Shown piece by piece: positions 38,253 to 50,640 of a stretch of DNA of 64,000 nucleotides (positions within the stretch are counted from its first letter, which is position 1; each line of letters opens with the position of its first letter). The DNA is from Portunus trituberculatus (Eukaryota; Arthropoda; Malacostraca; Decapoda; Portunidae). The notes under the pieces were generated by a model. It made no database searches and was not told where the DNA came from. It worked only from the letters and a program-made list of their open reading frames with translations. A program made the translations under genes and the position numbers. The DNA is taken from positions 1,412,725 through 1,476,724 of the forward strand of contig NC_059290.1 in NCBI RefSeq assembly GCF_017591435.1. The letters are read 5' to 3'.

Positions 38253-41200
38253 TTATTTATTTATTCATTTTTCTTATGGCCTATAGCACCTGTAGGCATA
38301 CTTGAAGGGTATATGTGGGAAGCACTGTTCAGTTTCCATCCATTAGTGGCACAGGCAATTTTATTTAGAATGGTACCCATATTAAGGCCCATATCACCAC
38401 CCAAGTGCATCTTTGGTGGAACGAGTTATAACCTGGTATCATGGTGACATGTAGGTAACTTTAAACCACTCGACAAATGGCTTAGCTTCAAAGTGGTGTG
38501 TGATGGGATTCGAACCTACGTGTGGATGTTTGCCTGATCCCCCACTCACCACCTTATACACTATGCCACCGCCTCCCTAAGTCGTACATAAGGCTTGTTA
38601 AAACTGCATTACTTCCGCTGTGTAGCTTTAACTCTATATCTTTACTTGTATGAGCCAAATACCATATTTGATGGCTCATAAGATGTACCATTTCTCCAAA
38701 AAAAAAAAAGTCTCAGGAAGTCAGCGTGTGTCCTATTGAGGCAGTGGTTGGTGGTAATCTGTGGCAACAGAGTCTCTAGAATCAAACCCCAGACATTTTT
38801 GCACATGTAAACAAAGTGATGATTGGTACTACACCACAAAACAACTCTTTCTTTCAAGTTAACAATATATAATAGGTCATACTTATCAGCAATTCACATA
38901 GAATGACACCAGTCAGGAAGAGTTTACCTAAATAGCCATACACCACGTGAACTAAAATAAAACTTGTGATGCCGTTATTCCTTGAAGTAAAACACACTTT
39001 CATACAGTTAAAATTGCACCTATCTCTTAACATTCTTATCTTTCATACTTGTTAAAGAAAAATTATCATTATTAACCCATAAACTGCGCCAGACATCTTA
39101 AGATGCTATTTGACCAACTGCGCCAGACATCTTAAGGTGACAGGTTTCCTAAGCTGCATTTCAAAAGTTCCTGCACAGCCACCTTAAAATCCAATGAACA
39201 TCATGTGCAACATCATCCCTTTTTCGCTCCATATAGGCATTATTATCTCAGTCAGCCTTAGGCAGTCATGGAAGACGGTAATTCATCATCATCTTCCGAT
39301 GCTGGCCAGCCTCCTGGCTCCCACATTCATGGCCATGGGGGAGGCAGAAGATGTCATAAAAAGAAGGAGATAGTAAAAAGAAAGCTTGCACTAGGCCCTG
39401 ATGATGTAGATTATTTACAGCAATCAGCTTCTGATGCTGTGAGAAAGCCCAAGAGATGCCGTAAACAAACACCCTCCTGCCTCTCAAGGTCACGAGCGCG
39501 CTGCCGCTCCCTCGCTGAAGAATGTCAAGTACCAATGAGTGCTGTACCTTGTTTCACTGAGTATCACACACTGAAACAATACTGAATAACACCATGCTGC
39601 AAACTATAAATAGTTTCGGATAAAGGAAGAAAAATCAAATATGATTGGGAAGTGCAGTATGATCTCTTTGCCACCCTCCTGGCTTCCCTGTCGCTGGCCC
39701 CCACTTCCCAAAGAACTTTAGCCAGCCATCACTGCCACAGTTTTTTTTTTTTTTTTTTTTTTTTTCTCTCTCCAGTGCTCTACTTGTTTCCTTTGAGTTT
39801 CATAAGATCAAAGATAGTTTTCAAGCAAGTTGATTTTTTGCCATTTTTTGCGCACCCTGCAGCTGTCCTGAAATCATAATTGCGCAGTTTAAGAGTTAAC
39901 CCTCTAGCCTCTCAGTCACTGCCAATGCCATATGCCAGGTACATGTTAACATCTCGCAACAGGACTGGTATGTAGGCTACTAGCCAATATTAAAGTTTTT
40001 AAGTGGTAAATATTGGGATCTAATAGTGATCTAAATGCATGCAAGTCTTCAAATGTTAGGTGAAATCCTTCACTTCATATTCAGAGCTTAAATCTGCTTA
40101 TTTATCTTTTTTTCATTTCAATGTCGGCAAAAACTGGGTGCATCTTACGTGCCATCAAATATGACACTTATATATAGCTCCTTATTTCATTGTTCTTTAG
40201 ATACCATGTCTGTTTAGGTAAACATATTCATACCTTTGATCCATCATTGCCTCTTCCTTACCACAGGACTGTCTCTCATGGACAGTTCTGTCATTATAAA
40301 GAGGCAGATCATGTACAAAATGGCTGTCTTCTCAGTAAATGTTGTTTTGCTGAGGTAACACATTGTGTGCACAATGTATTATGTTACATATTTATTTAAT
40401 TTTTGATGCAAGTGATTGACTTTGTATAATTATTTCTTTTGCTTCACTATTAACAGTCCAGCAAGGGGAGATTGAGAAATATCACTCAGGTCAAAGAATT
40501 AGGTGAACTGAACAAGATCTAAGCTTGATGACTTTATTTGTGGAGATGAAAGTAATTGATGTAATAATTGTTTGATATTATTCTATTTGCAAACATTTTA
40601 CTGATTGAGAAAAAAAGAAACATTTGTAAACATTAGTGAGGTCAGTAATAATCATGAGAAGGCAGAAGGCAAGTGAATGTCAGTGTATGAAAAGGATAAA
40701 CAGTTCTTAACTAATACATGTTTTTAAACATATTATTAATCCAGACAGATTAAGAAATAAGCTACAAAATCTGTGTATGATAGGTTGATTGGATGTAAAA
40801 AATAATTACTTGAAGTATCTTGGTACTTATGAGTGAGATTACTGTATGAAGATTGAACATAACATGAAAAGTTTAAATCCTTCAAGGAATGATATAATAG
40901 TCATAGTCACTAAACTTTGTTGCTGAAATGCAGACGTGGAACAGAGATCAGAAGTTTAGGAACAGACCAGTTGAAACGAGTCATCTGATATGTTTGTATG
41001 CAATAAACAGTGTAAATGATAAATTGTGTTTAAAAGGGGAAAAAGTATGTGAGAGGAGTGTGGAAAGTTCTCAGAAATGGGCTTCATGGTCAGGTCAGGT
41101 GTAGGACAGGAAGCATTGCCTTTGTATCGGCGCTTCCCTGATGCTGTTTCTTATCTCTTTATTCTGCTCTGTCCAACAAGTTCTGCTGACTTTCTCTCTT

Positions 41201-43963
41201 GTTCCACTTTGCAAACACTATTTTAGTTTTCTTTGTATCTTTTTATTGTAAAAAAGTAATTGTCTTTCTTCTTCATGCTACACAGATTAATTGTAAGCAG
41301 TTAGCTCTTGAAACTTTACATGACTCTTGTCCTCCACAGACTTGCTGACAGTGAGTGAAACTTCTAGTGAACCACCTCAGGAGGAAGGAAACTCCCTAAA
41401 CTCCCCCAGGAATCTCTCTCTGGAGGCCACCTTCATCAACCACAACTTCTCGCAGCAAGTCCTTCGTAATGTGAGTTGCCTCACCCTCTGTTCACAAATC
41501 ATCCCCAAAATTTCACCCAATCAATTTGGACATGAAAAATTATACTCAATGCTGATCATCATTATTTGTAATGCTTCTTCCAAAGGAGAGAGGATAGGGA
41601 GCAGCAAACCACTGAATGCTCTTCACAGAGCTTTATAACACCATAAAATGCATCTCTTCATCACCTATCCTCAAACTGATCAATTTAACATTTATTGTTG
41701 AAAATAAATTCATGAATGTCCTGCCTAATATGGTCTGTAAGAGGAATTCAGTAAACTGGGATTTGAAGTGCAAATTGGAAGAATCTAGATTATAAAGTGT
41801 CATTTGTGCCTCAGGATGGGAATCGCTACAAGTTTGAACACGACAACCCCTTCCTGGACGAGGATGAGGAGGACGAGGTGGCGCCGGTGGGCTACAGATA
41901 CCGCAAGTGGTGCCTCGGCAATGACATCAACCTGGTGGCTCGCACAGAACACGACTCAGTGCAGTCAGCGCCCAACAATGAAATACAGTTCATCAATATC
42001 AAGGTGCGCTGGTAGTGGTTAACAGGTGACCTTGTGTGCTGTACAGGCTTGTACAAATTCAATAGTTGTGGGTCAGTGTAAAAGTTAATTTATCTAGCAT
42101 GAATCTGAAAGTGATATGTTAAGTCCATAGTGCTGTGGTACTATTTCTCTCAAAAGAAATTTTGAAGCTTTAGATTATATTTGAAATTCATACTACTATT
42201 ACTTATGAAAATTTTTTTTCCAGGCCTTGAATGAGTGGGATTCCAAGTTTTCTGGAGGTGTGGACTGGAGGCAGAAGCTGGATACTCAGCGTGGTGCTGT
42301 GCTGGCCAACGAGCTGAAGAACAATGCCTGTAAACTGGCCAAGTGGACAGTTCAGGCCATACTGGCTGGTTCAGACCAGATCAAATTTGGGTAAGTGGTC
42401 AAGATCTTAAAATCATAGTGTTAGTGTATATATTTGAGTGTGTAGAGAGGATGGAAGAACAGTTGGTGAGGATGACTGGATTATATGCAGGAATAGTCTA
42501 TGGATCAGTCAGTAGTAGTCGTACATGGTGGGGCTGAATGTAGAACCTGGAAGTTTCCTGTCACTTGATTGATTGCATCAGATACAGGAAATTTGTAAGG
42601 ATGTTAGCTTGGTATATAAAAGCTGAATTTTTTCATAGTTTTTATTATTGAACACTACTTTTCACCATATTTACCAAGCCTTCAGCCCCTTTCATTTATA
42701 TGGGAGCTTTTCCAGACCCAGTACCAATGCCACTAATTCACCATCATGTGTTCATTGTACTTGGTGAGTCTCCACTAAGCACGTCCATTCCCTGACAGCT
42801 ATGTGTCTCGTGTCAATGTGCGGGACTCCACCAAACACATGATCCTGGGCACACAACAGTTCAGACCGATGGAGTTTGCTAACCAGATTAACTTGAGCAT
42901 GGACAACGCCTGGGGCATCCTGCGCTGCATCATTGACATCTGCATGAAGCTGCCTGATGGAAAGTACCTCATCATGAAGGACCCTAATAAGGTAAACTTT
43001 CTTTGGGAAAAAAAATTGCTGTATTAGGAGCAAGAGTGTAATGGAGAGGAAGGTTACAAATCATAACAAAAGACTTGTGCAACTCACAACTGACCACATT
43101 TATGACCACTTCAGTACAGCTGTTCTGTGCAGCTCCTGGTGCTGCCAAGAAGCTAGTAGGCCAGTGTACTATGCTACTGTATGTAGCATTTGACTTAATA
43201 ATGTGATATAAACTTGATAAACAATAATAAAAAACAAATGTGTTGAAAGATTACTAAGACAGTGGTGATTATAACAATAATGAGAAAAGACATTATTTAT
43301 AAAATGTCAAAGATTCATTACACTGTATAATTTATATAACACGAGTCAACTTAGAACTGGTCTGTTGGAACCAGTCAGTCATAAGTCAACGACTACCTGG
43401 AGTTGCTGGAAGTCTTGAGGCATAGGTAAATGAAGATACATTTGTTGAAGATGCTAGAAATAATGTAGTGATGAGGATGAATGTGCAATAGTTATGATTG
43501 GGTGATTTATTCAAGATGCTACAAGTAATGAAGTGATAGTGATGAATTTGCAAAGTTATGAATGGAGGTATAGTCTTGACCACCAACAAATTCTTCAATA
43601 TCTGACATGTGGCTACACCAAAGGCAAATAACACCATTGCTATCAGTCTCCATCTCCTCTTTGCTACTACTGTTTTCCTTGTTTCACCCTCACACATTGA
43701 TTACAGTTCTCCATTAATTCTTTCTCAGGGACAAATACAAAGATGACTCCTCTGTGTGGGGTGTGAAGCCAGAGAATACAACACTAGGATGTACAGTGTA
43801 AAACCATTTATCCTGGTTTGTTTTGAATGCTGACAAAATGTCCTTAACTTTCTTGCAGGCAATGATCAGATTGTATGACATCCCAGACAACACCTTTGAG
43901 TCTGATGAAGAGGAAGCCGAGAAGCAAACCGAGCCAGAAAATAAACATGAACTTGTGGACTAG
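35177..43963 (+). CDS. eIF3d: Eukaryotic translation initiation factor 3 subunit D
   Basis: Coding exons: 35177-35302, 35920-35965, 36288-36495, 36950-37153, 37569-37701, 38066-38216, 41340-41470, 41815-42003, 42224-42390, 42799-42991, 43859-43963. All are GT-AG, frames join without breaks, and the total is 550 aa, against about 548-560 in animals. The start MAAKFLAPQIQDNPTGWGPC, the basic segment RYMRNQRNLKNQRNQKG, LYLCGSLEYYDKAYDR, NSWDVVVQKIAGKLFFDKRD, DNPFLDEDEEDEVAPVGYRY and the acidic C-terminus are hallmarks of eIF3d. The protein is a peripheral subunit of the eIF3 complex on the 40S ribosome; its central domain binds the mRNA cap in a specialised initiation route. Intron 5 holds a LINE fragment; intron 6 (3.1 kb) holds a SINE and a piggyBac-like element. 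The exon-8 donor is GTGCGC, weaker than the others. AATAAA motifs follow the stop by about 35-50 bp. Confidence 0.97.
37793..38000 (+). mobile_element. 3' fragment of the poly(A) LINE family in eIF3d intron 5
   Basis: GTGCAAGAGTTAATCAGTAT, AACTCTGGAACTCCCTACC and TTCAAGACATTTACC match the LINE 3' end seen at 23942-25341. It is inserted in the sense direction of eIF3d, between exons 5 and 6. Confidence 0.8.
38222..38577 (-). mobile_element. Third-family tRNA-derived SINE in eIF3d intron 6
   Basis: The minus-strand head is GGAGGCGGTGGCATAGTGTA with B-box GGTTCGAATCCC, followed by the body seen at 33263-33580. The tail is poly(A), seen as about 30 T at 38222-38251, only 5 bp after the exon-6 donor. 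Confidence 0.85.
39072..39899 (+). mobile_element. piggyBac-like element remnant in eIF3d intron 6
   Basis: The element is bounded by TTAA at 39072-39075 and 39896-39899. The left end is TTAACCCATAAACTGCGCC; the right end, reverse-complemented, is TTAACTCTTAAACTGCGCA. The subterminal motif AACTGCGCCAGACATCTTAA is present twice (39082 and 39116). An ORF at 39268-39585 begins MEDGNSSSSSDAGQPPG, a short acidic/serine-rich start that could be a transposase N-terminus; no catalytic domain follows. The TTAA target and paired ends suggest piggyBac, but the assignment is inferred. Confidence 0.6.
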
Positions 43964-44769
43964 ACAAGGACACTTCATTGTAAGCAGGAAAAAATATATG
44001 AAAAATAAAAAATAAATAAATAAAAGGCTTGAATGGACAATAAAAGGTGAACTGTCAAACTTTTAACTAACTTATCAGATGAGACAACATTCAGTATAAG
44101 TGTGCCTTGCAATATGTAACATCTCAAAACACTTTTCTGAGACAGGGAGGGAAGGGTAATCATCTTGCCTTGTCACATTCCTTGTTAGACCCTCAAGATG
44201 CCGACACAATTGCCTCCCAAGTAACATAAGCCGTTTTTCTTAAATACTGAAAAGAATGGAGTGGTTTTTTTGTATGACATCTGGTATCTGGTATATAAGT
44301 AATAAATATATAATGGAATGTTGTATGGCTTTTAAGTTACATGAAAAACATCAGAATCATTAGTAAAATAAAATACATGCGACAATAGAGAACAAAACCT
44401 AATGGTTCCCTGAGGCAACCTACAAGACAAAGGATTGTCTTTAAACTATATTTTATGATGTGGCATTAATAGAAAAGCTAAACTATATTTTATGATGTGG
44501 CATTAATAGAAAAGCTAACCCATTCATTCCAATCATAAAGCAGATGATTGTATAATTTTGGGTTTTCAATGAACTGTTGCAAATGTTCACATTACATTCC
44601 ATTTATGTAATGATGTGTCAACTTACACACCTGATTTTGAACTTTCACTAACATCACAATATAAACAAATTCTACAGAAAAGTACACTTTGAAAACTCAA
44701 GATTTGATAAAACTTAAGCCACTTGAGATCTCAGTGGCACTTCTTTGTAAAATAAATATTAGGAGCCTT
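43964..44769. other. Gap between the convergent 3' ends of eIF3d and WDR73
   Basis: Contains the eIF3d 3' UTR with clustered AATAAA motifs at 44004-44025. A 54-bp tandem duplication (TAAACTATATTTTATGATGT twice, about 44444-44520) is present. No gene is seen. Confidence 0.6.
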
Positions 44770-47700
44770 TCATAAATGTACAGACTGTTTAAATCTCCAT
44801 GCATTAATTTTTCCAGTATCATCAGCAGAAAAGAGTAGGTTTTTCTGCAGTGGGTGCCACAGGTGAGTCACTATGGTATGAACACATTTCCCTCTGTGTC
44901 CATCATGACTGAAGACCTTGCTGTCACCCTCCCCACACTTGTAGTTCATTATCTCAACAACACTGTTCAAACCAGACACAGACAGTAGTGGGTCAGAGGG
45001 GCTGAAGTGCACTGTAACATTGCCAGTCCTGTTGAGTGCATACTCCAAGCTGTGTGAGAACACTTCCCGGTGAGTGTATCGTGTGTCAAGCACACTCACT
45101 CTGCCACGTGAGCTAGCAAGAGCCACAAAGTTGCCATCCTTACTGGCATTCATTGTCCACACACCACTGGGCTTCTTTACCTGCACTTCTTGAAGGATTG
45201 AATTTGTTCTATGATCACAGATCAGTAAACACCCTTCATTCTTCAAACAAATATAAAGTTTGTCATCCACACTCACTATTTCACTGATATCTCCATTCTC
45301 TTGGTAGCATTGGACAAAGTGACTGGGATGTGTGCCTTCTCTGAACTTAAGTCCAAAATAGAGAGATTAGAGAGGGAGTCTCCAGCATAAACATGGTTCC
45401 CAGAAACTGCCAACACTGTCTTTCCAGCCACATCCTTCTTTAGAGTGCTCAATAAACTGATCACATCTGAAAGGAGAGATCATTGACTGAATAAAATGAA
45501 ATGATATTCACTTACAGCAATGTTTGAATCAAAGAATAGCCAAGGCAGAAGTGTTTTCACCTCTCCATATCCAAATGCTTCCATATCTGTTCAAGCACCC
45601 ACCAGCTAACACTCTAATTAATATGCACTACCTCTCTCTCATAGAAAGTACAGTAAATCTTCACCCTGTCCATCTGTCTTGGTGATACAGGTTAAAACTC
45701 TGTTCCTATAGGACAGTGGTTCTCGAACTGTGTTCCACAGAACCCGAGTTAAAAAGACCTTTCAAGGGTTTCATGGCAAAAATCTACATATGTTTGACAA
45801 AACCTTACTTTTATTAATTAATATGAACAGGAAAAGATAAGATTAAATATGAATGGAATTAAATAATTTGCATTTTAAGAGAGAGAGAGAGACTACATGA
45901 AGTACACATCCATTTAGTGCCTGTAATTACATGTGGGGGTTGTAGGGAGTTCCACTGAATACTAGAAATGCAAAAGGGTTCCGTAAGTTTGAATAGTGAG
46001 AGCCACTCCTGTAGACTATAGAGCAAAATTTCTCATTGTCTTCATATATAAGCAACAACCAACACCCAAACTTGCTATAATTACCTGAGGCATTATTAGG
46101 ATCAGGGACAGAGTACAAGTAGATGCCGCCCTCCTCTGCTGCCACCACACGACTCCCAACTCTCACAAGCTGAGGAAACAATTCATTGCCATTGCTACTA
46201 AGAGCTTCATTATCACTATGAGACTGTTGCAAGCCTTGAAAAAAAAATGCCTGAATGTCATATTTATCAATACATTAATTACACGTGTCACTTGACTCAC
46301 CTTCTTTACTGAGGTAGCAGTGTAAGCTGCAGCCACTTGATTAAAGTCTCTGCTCTTGACAAGGCCTGCATTCCTACCAGCCAAAAGCTTGTCTGGAACA
46401 CTCAGCAACAGCAGTTCATGTAGTGAACCTGCAGAGTTGAATTACTGAATGAATGTCTTTTTGAAGAGGTGAGAGTAATCCTAAAGTGGCTACAATACTA
46501 AGGTCTTGGAAAAGTTAGGGTGTCAATGATAATGAGTCCCCACAGCTGTATTACTTACTTTAAAAGGCAAGAGTATTCTAGGCTACTGAGATTGGTGATT
46601 CACACTTCCTCAGGGAGGAGAGTTCATGAGTCACAATGTAGTGATTCATTAGAAGGATAAGATAGGAATATACAGGAACACTGATTATTATTGAAATTTT
46701 AACTGTTGCTTTATACATTTTTTTTTTTTCACTTGTGTGTCTTATTACTATGTTTTTTTCATTCCAAGTCCAAGTAGATGTTAGAAGCATTTTTCTTCTC
46801 CCTCTCTTCTCTTCACCTAGTTCTGGTAGCACTTATGCTGCTACCCATTGCCACCTGTCACCTCTTTGTTCTCCAGCAAGCTGGCATGTGCATCCACTCA
46901 CTGTCTATTTTTATGCACTTCCTTCTGATATATATGGCACACACTGATCCCTTGATGGGTGGGAACAATATCTCCGATCATAACCTGGAGCAGCACAAAG
47001 TGATGCCAGGGATTTCCTCAGATGGTGTTCAGTGCAGCAGGTCAGTATGGCTGGCAGAGTTCTGATCTTGCAATAAGGATAGTTTTCACTGGTTAATATG
47101 ATTGACAGGTTCACAAGTTGCAGCCTGGATGGTTCTACCTATGCAGTAGTTCTTACTCCATGGATCACCACCGAAAGCTGTGTTGCCAACCCATTTCAAT
47201 GGATCACCAAAGATAGGTGCACAATATTTTCTCCAACACACCTGTTCAAAATATTATCAAAGTATTAATCCTGTATGAAGAACACCTAAGCAAATCCCAG
47301 ACATTAACAATTTAACTGAGGTGAAAAAAAACAGCCTACATGAACTCTTGCCTCTTACATCAAACTATCAGCTAATATTTGAAATGCGGAGGGAGGAAGG
47401 TAAGGGAGGGAGAGAGGAGCAGGGTATGGAGGAAGTTGGGAGCTTATGTTTCAGTGTCATGCTGACACAATGTCAAATGTCTCAACTACTCATCTGAGAA
47501 GGCGAGTTGCTGCATTGCATCACATGACAGTCTTCTGTAATTGTTGTATATAACTGTTTTTGGTAAATATTATATTGGTGTGCATTATGTGTTTGACTGT
47601 GAAGTATATTTACTTTTCTCCTACAAGTACTCTGAATTACTACTACTATTGCTGCTGGTGCTACAATAACTACCAGTCCTACTCCTGCTGATGCATCAAT

Positions 47701-48521
47701 TACTTAACTATCTATGAAGGTGCATGATCTTTTTAACAAACTAAAGGAGAACAAATCTTACCTCTAGATACACCCAGAAGAATCTTGGTGCTATCATAAA
47801 ATGTTGAGCAAGAAATATCCCCATGCACATCATACATCAGCAAGTCATCATATCTGCAACAAGATAAGTAACATTAATGTCAAAAGTAAATTATTATCTA
47901 AATACCATGCCAGCCATCCAATACAGAGCAGCCCAGAGAAACCAACACACATTCACAGACACATGCTCACTCTACTGGTTGACCATAATCTAATATGATA
48001 CACATGACATGTTCAGCAATAATGACAGTCTTTGGCATCTACAGAGATTCAAAAGTTGTACTATGGAAAAGATGCTTATAGCTATACACATTAGACCAAA
48101 AATGCCTTGTGCTCTTCCCATCTGGTGTGGTTTGTAAGCTGTAAGGAAAAAAATAAAGTATGAATCTGTACTGTTAAGGATTTTGTTAGATAAGGTAAAA
48201 GTTCTCAATGAGAGAGCATCACCATAATTAGGTTAGCCAATCTTATTAATGCTTGAGGAGGATCTTGGAGGGTAAACCACAAACCTGCAACAAGTTTACA
48301 TTGATAATACTGCAAGGAAAGCGTCCGGAAAATCGGGTCATGCTATTAAGTCTAAGCAAAGAGAAACTAAGAATGACCATGTTGTCATAAACTAAAAATT
48401 GCTGCCCAGACAATGCAAGGGACTCAACATAGAAGCCCCCAAAACCATCTCCTCCTCACCTTCTGATGGAACTGTAGAACCACTCGTCATCTGACTCCTC
48501 CTCCATCCCCAGACCTTCCAT
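44770..48521 (-). CDS. WDR73: WD repeat-containing protein 73, with an apparent one-base deletion in the last exon
   Basis: Coding exons (minus strand): 48521-48460, 47853-47762, 46428-46301, 46223-46085, 45466-44770. The N-terminus ESDDEWFYSSIRRYDDLLMY and the C-terminus VTHLWHPLQKNLLFSADDTG are characteristic of WDR73. Repeats include HVYAGDSLSNLSILDLSS, GVWTMNASKDGNFVALASS and HFSPSDPLLSVSG. With one base restored the product would be 372 aa, close to the 378 aa of human WDR73. In exon 5 the reading after HIPVTLSNATKR reaches a stop at 45276-45278, while homology resumes in the next frame as ENGDISEIVSVDDKLY, so one base is missing near 45290-45310. The rest of the gene is clean. In humans WDR73 acts with BRAT1 and the Integrator endonuclease subunits and is mutated in Galloway-Mowat syndrome. 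The exon-4 acceptor was chosen at TTGCAACAG because it keeps the frame. Confidence 0.88.
45714..46012. mobile_element. hAT-type MITE in WDR73 intron 4
   Basis: The left end is CAGTGGTTCTCGAACTGTG; the right end reverse-complemented is CAGGAGTGGCTCTCACTATT. Both continue into a GGAACCC-type motif (CACAGAACCCG left, ACGGAACCC right). The flanks CCTATAGG and CCTGTAGA may be a decayed 8-bp target duplication. The terminus resembles the MITE at 9429-9834, but the interiors differ. Confidence 0.65.
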
Positions 48522-50179
48522 TATGGCCTAGCTGCCGGGGCTGTCGGATCACTGAGGTGTACTCCAGGGGTCCCTCAGAGTGGCTGACCTTACCAGACTG
48601 CGGTGAGTTGGTGAGAGCCTCTACCAGCTGGTGGAGGTGGTTTTGCAGGTGAGGACTTTGAAGGTAAGGTCAGCAGAGCCATACTGGAGGTATGTCATAG
48701 AGGCAGAGAGGACATAGTACTATATATTAGAAAATTGAGTTGCTGGAGAGAGAGATGGAAGTACTCATAGGTGTTTGTGTTTGCTTTGCCTCCAAAGTTC
48801 CCCAAAACAGTATTATCATTCTAGTATGAAAAAAGAAAAAAAAAAATACAACGAATATTTAATGTAACATTCAAAATCATGTAAACAATAAATACAACAT
48901 GACAGCCGAACACAACTTGAGCCGAAATTATCATCCCCGAATAAATAATGTGACAGTGACTCACAGAACCGTGGCAGAGTGTGACGTGCCGAGCCTTACC
49001 TTGCTTGCCTGCCACCTTTCCCTTCACATCAGGTAATATATCGCCCCGCCACTCACTAACACGCTGCCATGGCCTCCTAACACCTGATGGGGAGTGTAGC
49101 AGTGGCAGGAAGGTGATGGAGAGGCAATGGAATGTGTTACTAAGGGACTTTGCCTACTTATTTCAACTTCCTTGTTTTGTTCTTCAGCTTATTTTATTTC
49201 ATCATTTCTCAACAGTGTTAACTTCCTAATCATTCCCTGCCTTACTTTCCCCCTCAAACCTTATTCTGTCAACTTCTTTCCCCTACAAGACCTGTTTTGC
49301 ACCGTGATATTTATACTTCCTTATTTTTTTATTTTTTTATTTAAATTTCACAATATTTTGCTTCACCTTGCCTTTCTTCAGTCACCGTCTTGGTCACTAT
49401 ACAGCACACAGCCTTACAGTCTTCATTATTTATCACAACCTGGCCAATTTTTTTCCTTATTTACCTGTCAGATATTTACGCTTTTGCTTTATATTATGTA
49501 ACAATAACTAATTCTTATGACTTTACTTGTCCCGTGTTGTGGGAAGCAGTCAGTGAGGCTTACCTTGTCTGAGATGAGATGAGGTGAGGTGAGCGGCTTT
49601 TGTGATGTGGGTCAGTGTAGGAGGATGTTTGTTTTGGCTGCAAGCTGGTTGTTGTATAAGGTTATGATTTGTATTCTTCAGATATTCGTAAAGTAATCTT
49701 TGAGAATATTTTCCTTGAGGAGTGGCACCTTCAGTGGGACATTTTCAGCCTTGTTGTTGCCGTTGACTGGTGTCCTTCCATAAAGACAAATGAATCAGTG
49801 AATAATGTTGTGGTATCTTGTCTCCACTACTTATGGAGTTATTGAGTGCATGACTGCTGGAGATGTGTGGATATGTTGCTTCCCCAGCCAGGTGACGATG
49901 TGAGGTCAGGATGGTGGAACACTTCAGAAGTTTGGATCCTGTCTCGGGACAATGAATGATGATAATTGACAGTGTCCATGGTTGAAAATAAAATATGTGT
50001 TCCCTCTGCCATTTTGATCAAAAAGATGGAATCTAACAATGTTTTGTGCATCTCATCTCTTTTATTTAGTACTCAGACATATTATTATTGTTTGCTTGTA
50101 CAAAATCGAGTCATTGTGACAAAGTTAGAACAAGACTACAGAAATGTTCTTTATCAAGTTCCATGAAGTAGATTTTCTT

Positions 50180-50640
50180 GATATGTTCTTTCAGCATGGG
50201 AACAGAGTGTACTGACAGTCTGCTGGCACTTCTTATGTACTTCCTTCATACATTTTCAATAGGATTGAGATCTGGTGAGTTGCAAGGCCAATAAAAAAAC
50301 ACGAATGCCATTTTCAGCAGAGAAATTCAAGGTGCTGTCACTGTAGTAAGTGGTTCCATCATGCTTGGAAACTCTCACTTCAAGATCTTGATGAAGTGAC
50401 ACCAGATTCTCCCTGAACATGTCAGTGTAATTGTCACTCTTCATGGTTGTACTTCTATGGGGAAAATGTAGTCCTCCTGACCACCGTTACTTCTGAAACA
50501 CTCCCATTCCAGGATGTAGGCCAGATGTTTTACAGTTTTAACTGTGAACTTTGGATCATGCCGGGTGGAGTCTTGACTGCCACACTGTTTGCCCAGCTCA
50601 CCTCATAACATGAAAGAGCTTTCGTCACAAATGCCACATG
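50180..50640 (-). pseudogene. Tc1/mariner transposase remnant
   Basis: Minus-strand readings in shifting frames give DPKFTVKTVKH, MKSDNYTDMFRENLVSLHQD, STLNFSAENGIRVF and, after a frameshift, NSPDLNPIENVWKEVHKK. These are the central and C-terminal parts of a Tc1-like DDE transposase, including the NSPDLNPIEN signature. Multiple frameshifts show it is long dead. Terminal inverted repeats were not found. Confidence 0.85.

Noticed and set aside
43731..43800. Additional eIF3d exon near 43731
   Set aside because: A CAG and a short open stretch are present, but exons 10 and 11 join in frame without it and the residues are not those of eIF3d.
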